Positions 58,584 to 64,000 of a stretch of 64,000 nucleotides of DNA are shown here, piece by piece (position 1 is the stretch's first letter; every line of letters begins with the position of its first letter). Location of the stretch: positions 1-64,000 of the forward strand of contig NZ_JSAK01000014.1 of assembly GCF_000802965.1 (NCBI RefSeq), written 5' to 3'. The position numbers and the translations under genes were made by a program. The stretch comes from Pseudomonas fluorescens (GTDB lineage: Bacteria > Pseudomonadota > Gammaproteobacteria > Pseudomonadales > Pseudomonadaceae). A model generated the notes under the pieces. It saw nothing but the letters and a program-made list of their open reading frames with translations, was not told the DNA's origin and searched no databases.

Positions 58584-60125
58584 TCAGGCTGGCTGCAAAT
58601 TTTGCTCGAACACCGCCACCCCATCCAGATCTCGCAACACCACGCTCAACTCCCCTGTCTGGCCATCGATGTTCACCTCGCCAAAAAACTGAAACCCGGC
58701 AAACGGCGACATGTTCTGCACGGGTGGTGCTTTCTCGAACACCACTTCAGGGCCAAAGGTTTTATCCAGTTTGTCCGGGCCGAAACTCCCGGCATTCAGC
58801 GGCCCCGCGACGAACTCCCAGAACGGTTCAAAGTCCTGAAACGCGGCGCGGTCCGGGTGGTAATGATGCGCCGCGCAATAATGCACATCCGCCGTCAGCC
58901 AGAGGAAATTGCGCACCTGATGCGCCCGCAGAAAACCCAACAACTCGGCGATTTCCAGCTCACGCCCCTGCGCCGGTCCCGGGTCGCCATTGGCCACCGA
59001 TTCCCAGCGCATCAAGCCGGGGCTGACCTGACCATCCGGTGCACCAAGGCCGATCGGCATGTCAGCGACGATGACTTTCCATTGGGCATTCGAGCCTTTC
59101 AACGAAGCCTTCAACCAATCCAGTTGTTCACGACCCAGGAAGGGTTTGGCGGCACCCAAGTTGTCGTCGTTGGCCCCGCGATAACTGCGCATGTCGAGCA
59201 CGAACACATCGAGCAATGGCCCATAACTGAGTTGACGATAAATCCGCTGACCAGCTTCGGCGCTCTGCCAACGCATCGGCGCATATTCAAGCCAGGCCTG
59301 ACGTCCGCGCCGCACCAGGCTGTGGATATCTTTGTCGGTGTAGCGCGCATCCAGAGACGTGCCCGGCGACCAGTTATTCACCACTTCGTGGTCATCCCAT
59401 AGCCAGACCTGCGGCACTTCGGCGTTGAAGCGGCGGACGTTTTCGTCCATCAGGTTGTAGCGGTAATTGCCCCGGTAATCGTCGAGGGTTTCGGCGACTT
59501 TGCTCTTGGCTTCGCTGGTGATGTTGCGCCACACGCGACCGCTTTCTGTGGTGAGTTGCGCCGGTATGGGACCGTCGGCGTAGATGCTGTCGCCGCAGTG
59601 GATAAAGAAGTCGGGCAGCCGCAAACGCATCGCGTCATAGATGCGCATGCCGCCGATGTCCGGATTGATGCCGAAGCCCTGGCCGGCAGTGTCACCGCTC
59701 CAGACGAAACGGATGTCGCGCCTCGTCTGCGGCACGCTGCGCAGATGGCCGAACCACGGCTCGCTGGTGACGCCGCTTTGGGCATCTTCGAACTGTACGC
59801 GATAGAAAATCGCCTGATCGGCGGGCAGCCCGCTGAGCTCGACCCGGGCGGTGAAATCGGAGCGGGCATCGGCCAGGGCCGAAACGAAGCGTCGGGGGTA
59901 GGGAAACAGACTGCGGGTGTCCCACTCCACCACCATGCGCGCCGGGCGATCGGTGCGGCTCCAGATGATCGCCCGATCACCCAGCACGTCGCCGGACTGC
60001 ACGCCATCGGTGAGTTGCGGACGATCCTTGATCGACGCAATCACCACCGGCGCCAGCCCCGGCAACAACAACCCGGCGCCCACCGCTTGCAAGACACGAC
60101 GGCGGCCGAGGTCGAATTCGCTCAT
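58584..60125 (-). CDS. phoD: Alkaline phosphatase D family phosphodiesterase/phosphatase
   Basis: A 513-residue secreted metallophosphatase. A Tat signal (GRRRVLQAVGAGLLLPGLAPVV) carries the twin Arg. The metallophosphatase core includes FVWSGDTAGQGFG, FFIHCGDSIYADG (metal Asp) and WLWDDHEVVNNWSPG. PhoD enzymes release phosphate from mono- and diesters at the cell envelope. The start at 60125 (MSEFDLG) places the Tat motif correctly; the frame extends 9 codons to 60152. Single gene. Confidence 0.93.
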   Translation of the reverse strand: MSEFDLGRRRVLQAVGAGLLLPGLAPVVIASIKDRPQLTDGVQSGDVLGDRAIIWSRTDRPARMVVEWDTRSLFPYPRRFVSALADARSDFTARVELSGLPADQAIFYRVQFEDAQSGVTSEPWFGHLRSVPQTRRDIRFVWSGDTAGQGFGINPDIGGMRIYDAMRLRLPDFFIHCGDSIYADGPIPAQLTTESGRVWRNITSEAKSKVAETLDDYRGNYRYNLMDENVRRFNAEVPQVWLWDDHEVVNNWSPGTSLDARYTDKDIHSLVRRGRQAWLEYAPMRWQSAEAGQRIYRQLSYGPLLDVFVLDMRSYRGANDDNLGAAKPFLGREQLDWLKASLKGSNAQWKVIVADMPIGLGAPDGQVSPGLMRWESVANGDPGPAQGRELEIAELLGFLRAHQVRNFLWLTADVHYCAAHHYHPDRAAFQDFEPFWEFVAGPLNAGSFGPDKLDKTFGPEVVFEKAPPVQNMSPFAGFQFFGEVNIDGQTGELSVVLRDLDGVAVFEQNLQPA

Positions 60126-60172
60126 GGTGTTCTCCCTGAAAATGGAAAACATGACCTGAAGGTGACATCGGC

Positions 60173-60244
60173 TTTGTAGGAGCCGGCTTGCTGGCGATAG
60201 CGGTCATGAAATCGCCATCGCCAGCAAGCCGGCTCCTACAAGGG
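60173..60244. repeat. REP/REPIN, family D, compact copy
   Basis: Arms TGTAGGAGCCGGCTTGCTGG and CCAGCAAGCCGGCTCCTACA around about 20 bp, ending 1-2 bp before the fruA stop codon. It also lies in the phoD promoter region. Confidence 0.85.
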
Positions 60245-60245
60245 A

Positions 60246-61985
60246 TTACGCGCTCACGGGCTCTACCGCCAACTCAACTGTCTCAGGCCGCTTCACCAGC
60301 GCATACACCACCGCCGTCAACAAACTCCCGGCAACAATCGCCAGCAAATACAGCAACGCATGGTTGATCGCATTCGGGATCGCCAACACGAACAAGCCAC
60401 CGTGGGGCGCCATCAACTTGCAGCCGAAATACATCGACAACGCGCCGGTCAGCGCTCCGCCGGCGATGCTCGCCGGGATCACCCGCAGCGGGTCTTTCGC
60501 AGCAAACGGAATCGCCCCTTCCGAGATAAAGCACAAGCCCAACACCAGCGCCGCTTTACCGGCCTCGCGCTCAGTCTGGGCGAACTTGCGCCGGGCGATG
60601 AACGTGGCGATGCCGAGGCCAATCGGCGGCACCATGCCGGCCGCCATGGTCGCGGCCATCGGCGCATAACTCTGCGACGCCAGCAGCCCGACCGAGAACG
60701 CATACGCCGCCTTATTGATCGGCCCGCCGAGGTCGACGCACATCATCCCGCCCAGCAGCACGCCGAGCAGAATCGCGTTGGTGGTGCCCATGCTGTCGAG
60801 GAAATGCGTGAGCCCGGCAAGCATGCCCGCCACCGGTTTGCCGACCACGTAGATCATCACCAGGCCGGTGAACAGACTGGCCAGCAACGGGATGATCAGG
60901 ATCGGTTTCAGCGCTTCAAGACTCTGCGGCAAACGCGCATATCGATTGATCGCCTGCGCCGCGTAACCGGCAATGAAACCGGCGATGATCCCGCCGATAA
61001 AACCGGCGCCCAACGTGCTCGCCAACAGACCGCCGATCATCCCCGGTGCGAGGCCCGGACGGTCCGCGATGGAGTAGGCGATGTAGCCCGCCAGCAACGG
61101 CACCATCAGTTTGAACGCGGTCTCGCCGCCGATCTGCATCAGCGCCGCCGCCAGCGTCCCCTCTTCCTTGAACGCGGTGATGCCGAACACGAACGACAGG
61201 GCGATCATCAGGCCGCCAGCCACCACCATCGGCAACATGAACGACACGCCGGTCAGCAGGTGTTTGTAGACGCCGGTTTTTTCTTTTTTGGCCGGACCTT
61301 TTGCGCCCGTGGACGCAGTTTCCTGGGTGCCTTCGGCCAGCGCTTTTTTCAGCGTTGCTTCAGCTTGCTTGAGGGCAATGCCGGTGCCGCAACGGTAAAT
61401 TTTCTTGCCGGCAAAACGCTCGGTCGCGACTTCAATATCGCAGGCCAGCAACACCACGTCAGCCTCGGCAATCGCTTGCTCGCTCAGCGGATTGCGCGCA
61501 CCGACCGAGCCCTGGGTTTCCACTTGCAGGTCGTAGCCCAAACGCTTGGCCGCTTGCTGCAAGGCTTCGGCGGCCATGAAGGTATGGGCGACACCGGTCG
61601 GGCATGCGGTGATCGCCACCAGACGCGGGGCGTTTTGGGCGACGGTGATCGGTTCGGCAACGGCTTCAGGCGCGACATACACCTGAGCCTCTTGCGCCCC
61701 ACGGCGCAGCACCGCTTCGACGTCCTGCAGGGCCTGCGCCGGAGTGCTCTGGAATACACGCTTGCCAACGAATCGCGACATATCCACCGGTGCGCTGGTC
61801 ACCAGCAACACCCACTCCGCCGCGTCGATCGTGGCCGCCGACAATTGCCGCTCGGGATGCGCCGCATCGGTGATTTCGACAACGGTGCTCCAGCCCTGAC
61901 GCTGGGCCGCTGCGTCGAGCAAACGGGCGCACAGCACACTGGTGACCATGCCATTCGGGCAGGCAGTAACAATGGCTAACTTCAT
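60246..61985 (-). CDS. fruA: Fructose PTS transporter subunit IIBC
   Basis: A 579-residue PTS permease with domains IIB'-IIB-IIC. The first IIB-like domain starts the protein (MKLAIVTACPNGM, Cys9). The active IIB has Cys128 in LVAITACPTGVAHTFMAAEAL. The IIC membrane part starts near residue 240 with about eight to ten helices (VSFMLPMVVAGGLMIALSFVFG, GGIIAGFIAGYAAQAI). It phosphorylates fructose to fructose-1-phosphate during uptake. Third gene of fruBKA, 11 bp after fruK. Confidence 0.97.
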   Translation of the reverse strand: MKLAIVTACPNGMVTSVLCARLLDAAAQRQGWSTVVEITDAAHPERQLSAATIDAAEWVLLVTSAPVDMSRFVGKRVFQSTPAQALQDVEAVLRRGAQEAQVYVAPEAVAEPITVAQNAPRLVAITACPTGVAHTFMAAEALQQAAKRLGYDLQVETQGSVGARNPLSEQAIAEADVVLLACDIEVATERFAGKKIYRCGTGIALKQAEATLKKALAEGTQETASTGAKGPAKKEKTGVYKHLLTGVSFMLPMVVAGGLMIALSFVFGITAFKEEGTLAAALMQIGGETAFKLMVPLLAGYIAYSIADRPGLAPGMIGGLLASTLGAGFIGGIIAGFIAGYAAQAINRYARLPQSLEALKPILIIPLLASLFTGLVMIYVVGKPVAGMLAGLTHFLDSMGTTNAILLGVLLGGMMCVDLGGPINKAAYAFSVGLLASQSYAPMAATMAAGMVPPIGLGIATFIARRKFAQTEREAGKAALVLGLCFISEGAIPFAAKDPLRVIPASIAGGALTGALSMYFGCKLMAPHGGLFVLAIPNAINHALLYLLAIVAGSLLTAVVYALVKRPETVELAVEPVSA

Positions 61986-61996
61986 GACCAACCCTC

Positions 61997-62938
61997 TTAT
62001 TGTTCTGTCAGGGGACGCACGCGCACACCCTGTTCGAGCTGCGCCAGGTGCGCCGCATCGCCAATGCCGAAACCGATCTGGGTGACCGCCATCGCGGCAA
62101 TCGCCGTGGCGGTGCGCAAGGTTTGTTCAGGCGTATCGGCGCTGAGCAAACCGTGGAGCATGCCCGCCAGCAACGAGTCGCCCGCGCCCACCGTACTGGC
62201 GACACTGACCCTGGGCGGCGTGGCATGCAGCGCCGAGCCGACGCTGAACCAGTTCACGCCGTCGGCACCGTGGGAAATCACCACGTGTTCGATCCCTTGC
62301 GCGTGCAAACGGCTCGCCGCTTCGGCTTGTGCGTTAACGGAAACCACTTCGCAATCGAGCACTTCCGCCAGCTCTTCGGTGTTGGGTTTGATCAGCCACG
62401 GGCCGGCCTTGAGCGCGGCCCGTAGCGCATCGCCGCTGGTGTCCAGGGCCACTTTCAAACCGAGCTTTTTCAAGCGCAGGATCAACGCCTGCAACCACTG
62501 CGGGCTGATGCCTTGCGGCAGGCTGCCAGCGACAACGACGGCGTCATGTCCCGGCGCAATCTGATCGAGACGATCAAGCAAGGCCTGCTGCGCCGCCGCA
62601 CTGACCAGCGGCCCCGGACCATTGAGGTCAGTGATACGCCCATCGCTTTCAGCGAGTTTGATGTTGCTACGGGTCTCGCCGGGAACACGAATGAACGCAT
62701 CGACAAAGCCGCGTTTGGCGAACAGCGTTTCGAACGCTTGCGGATTGTCTTCACCAAGGAAACCGCTGACGGTCAGTTGATGCCCAAGGTCCGCCAGCAC
62801 CTGCGCCACGTTCACGCCTTTGCCGGCGGCGTGGGTGTGCATCACGTCGCTGCGGTTGACCTGACCGGGCTCGAGGCGCGGCAACTGCACGGTGAGGTCC
62901 AGTGCCGGGTTGAGGGTCAGGGTTAAGATCTTGGCCAT
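61997..62938 (-). CDS. fruK: 1-phosphofructokinase
   Basis: A 313-residue PfkB-family kinase making fructose-1,6-bisphosphate from fructose-1-phosphate. It has the N-terminal LTLNPALDLTVQLPRLEPGQVNR signature region, GKGVNVAQVLADLG and the catalytic/anion-hole motif STVGAGDSLLAGMLHGL near residue 255. Its ATG overlaps the fruB stop (TAATG), showing coupling. Confidence 0.97.
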   Translation of the reverse strand: MAKILTLTLNPALDLTVQLPRLEPGQVNRSDVMHTHAAGKGVNVAQVLADLGHQLTVSGFLGEDNPQAFETLFAKRGFVDAFIRVPGETRSNIKLAESDGRITDLNGPGPLVSAAAQQALLDRLDQIAPGHDAVVVAGSLPQGISPQWLQALILRLKKLGLKVALDTSGDALRAALKAGPWLIKPNTEELAEVLDCEVVSVNAQAEAASRLHAQGIEHVVISHGADGVNWFSVGSALHATPPRVSVASTVGAGDSLLAGMLHGLLSADTPEQTLRTATAIAAMAVTQIGFGIGDAAHLAQLEQGVRVRPLTEQ

Positions 62939-64000
62939 TACAGGGCCTCCACTAATGCGCGCACTTCGTTGGCGCTGCCCACGGCCAGAGCCTGTTGGGC
63001 AAGGGTTTGAGCCTGGGCCAGGCTGAGTTCGCGAATCCGCGCCTTGACCTCGGCGATGCTGCGCCCGCCGACGCTCAGCTCATCCACACCGAGCCCGACC
63101 AGCACCGGCACCGCCAGCGGATCGGCCGCCAACTCACCGCACACGCCGACCCACTTGCCATGGGCATGGGCCGCGCGCACGGTGATGTCGATCAGTTGCA
63201 GCACCGCCGGATGCAAACCGTCGGCCTGCGCCGACAGGGTCGGATGACCACGGTCGATGGCCAGGGTGTATTGGGTCAGGTCGTTGGTGCCGACGCTGAA
63301 GAAGTCGACTTCCTTGGCCAGGACCGGCGCCAGCAAGGCCGCCGACGGCACTTCGATCATGATCCCCAGTTGCAGGTCCGCGACCGGGATTTCCAGGCGC
63401 AGGCGTTCGGTCATGTCCCGCGCCTGACGCCACTCATCGACGCTGCCGACCATCGGGAACATGATCCGCAGCGGACGGTTGTCGGCGGCGCGCAGCAAGG
63501 CGCGAATCTGCGCTTCCATGATCTGCGGCCGCTGCAAGGTCAGGCGAATGCCGCGCACACCGAGGAACGGGTTTTCTTCCTTGGCGATCGGCCAATACGG
63601 CAGCGGTTTGTCACCGCCAACATCAAGGGTACGCACCACCAGCGGTCGCCCGGCCAAGCCATCGAGGACACGACGGTATTCAGCTTCCTGGGTCGCCTCG
63701 TCCGGCGCTTGTGGGTGAGCCATGAAAATCAGTTCAGTACGCAGCAAGCCGATGCCTTCGGCACCCTGCTCCACCGCAGCGGTCACACCGGCGCTTTCAC
63801 CGATGTTGGCGAACACTTCGACGGCATGACCGTCAGTGGTCAATGCCGGTTGATGACGTTGCTCGGCGGCCGCCTTCAAGCGTTGTTCGCGGGTGTCGCG
63901 CTCTTGCGTGGCACGCTGCAAGGTCGCCGCGTCGGCGTCCACATGCAAACGCCCGCGCTGACCATCGATCAACAGCGGCGTACCTGGTGCCAACAGCAAC
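62938..64000 (-). CDS. fruB: Multiphosphoryl transfer protein FruB (partial, C-terminal enzyme I part)
   Basis: Only the C-terminal ~353 residues lie in the window; the 5' part, including any IIA, HPr and the phospho-histidine region, is beyond the right edge. Enzyme I-type PEP-binding features are clear: VRTLDVGGDKPLPY, ENPFLGVRGIRLTL, FFSVGTNDLTQYTLAIDRGHP and the catalytic Cys in VGVCGELAADP. Pseudomonas FruB is a fused IIA-HPr-EI protein dedicated to fructose. First gene of fruBKA; its Cra/FruR operator would be outside the window. Confidence 0.95.
   Translation of the reverse strand, partial: LLLAPGTPLLIDGQRGRLHVDADAATLQRATQERDTREQRLKAAAEQRHQPALTTDGHAVEVFANIGESAGVTAAVEQGAEGIGLLRTELIFMAHPQAPDEATQEAEYRRVLDGLAGRPLVVRTLDVGGDKPLPYWPIAKEENPFLGVRGIRLTLQRPQIMEAQIRALLRAADNRPLRIMFPMVGSVDEWRQARDMTERLRLEIPVADLQLGIMIEVPSAALLAPVLAKEVDFFSVGTNDLTQYTLAIDRGHPTLSAQADGLHPAVLQLIDITVRAAHAHGKWVGVCGELAADPLAVPVLVGLGVDELSVGGRSIAEVKARIRELSLAQAQTLAQQALAVGSANEVRALVEAL

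Overview
The window is chromosomal DNA from a Pseudomonas of the P. fluorescens complex. Protein sequences, high GC content and gene order all fit: mreBCD/gatCAB, roxSR next to a dpp peptide transporter with an OprD-type porin, and speC near piuCAB. About 18 short REP/REPIN-type inverted repeats of four families sit in the intergenic gaps. Nearly all of the sequence is ordinary, densely packed core genome. No rRNA, tRNA, IS element, prophage or CRISPR array was found.

Layout. 1-13.5 kb: mostly minus strand, a cell-shape and envelope cluster (mreB, mreC, mreD, maf, rng, yhdP, a nitrilase-family amidase, tldD). Plus-strand darP and minus-strand pmbA follow; PmbA is the partner of TldD. 13.6-19 kb: plus strand, gatCAB for transamidation of Glu-tRNA(Gln)/Asp-tRNA(Asn), a short RlpA-like lipoprotein, a Ca2+/Na+ exchanger and a CMD-family protein. 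19-27.5 kb: minus strand, an AEC carrier and then a galactarate/glucarate catabolic cluster (garD, gudP-like permease, alpha-ketoglutarate semialdehyde dehydrogenase, kdgD) with its GntR/FCD regulator. An AT-richer interval with an unrecognised small gene lies between kdgD and the regulator. 27.6-32.4 kb: an SbmA/YddA-like ABC exporter, the RoxS/RoxR redox two-component system and a SIMPL-domain periplasmic protein. 32.5-43.7 kb: plus strand, a peptide uptake locus with three substrate-binding proteins, the OpdP-type porin and DppBCDF. 43.8-46 kb: a small acidic secreted protein and prfC. 46.4-49.9 kb: an OpuC/OsmF-type osmoprotectant ABC transporter. 50-51.5 kb: ornithine decarboxylase speC with a structured leader. 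51.7-58.5 kb: Sel1-repeat protein, piuC, the TonB siderophore receptor piuA and the PepSY-flavodoxin reductase piuB, together an iron uptake module. 58.6-64 kb: a Tat-exported PhoD phosphatase and the fructose PTS operon fruBKA (fruB runs off the edge).

The most interesting signals are: (i) the speC leader, where a 36-codon ORF contains an intrinsic terminator and a competing alternative stem; (ii) mreC, whose conserved N-terminus (I-K-P-L-F-T-K-G-P-S-L-G, beginning at an ATT after a strong Shine-Dalgarno) lies in a different frame from the rest of the gene because of a GGGG run; (iii) a near-perfect palindromic operator before kdgD that recurs as a half-site before the GntR gene; (iv) a variant REP with an identical 16-nt replacement on one arm in three copies; and (v) a dpp locus that lacks the psdR-mdpA genes known from P. 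aeruginosa.
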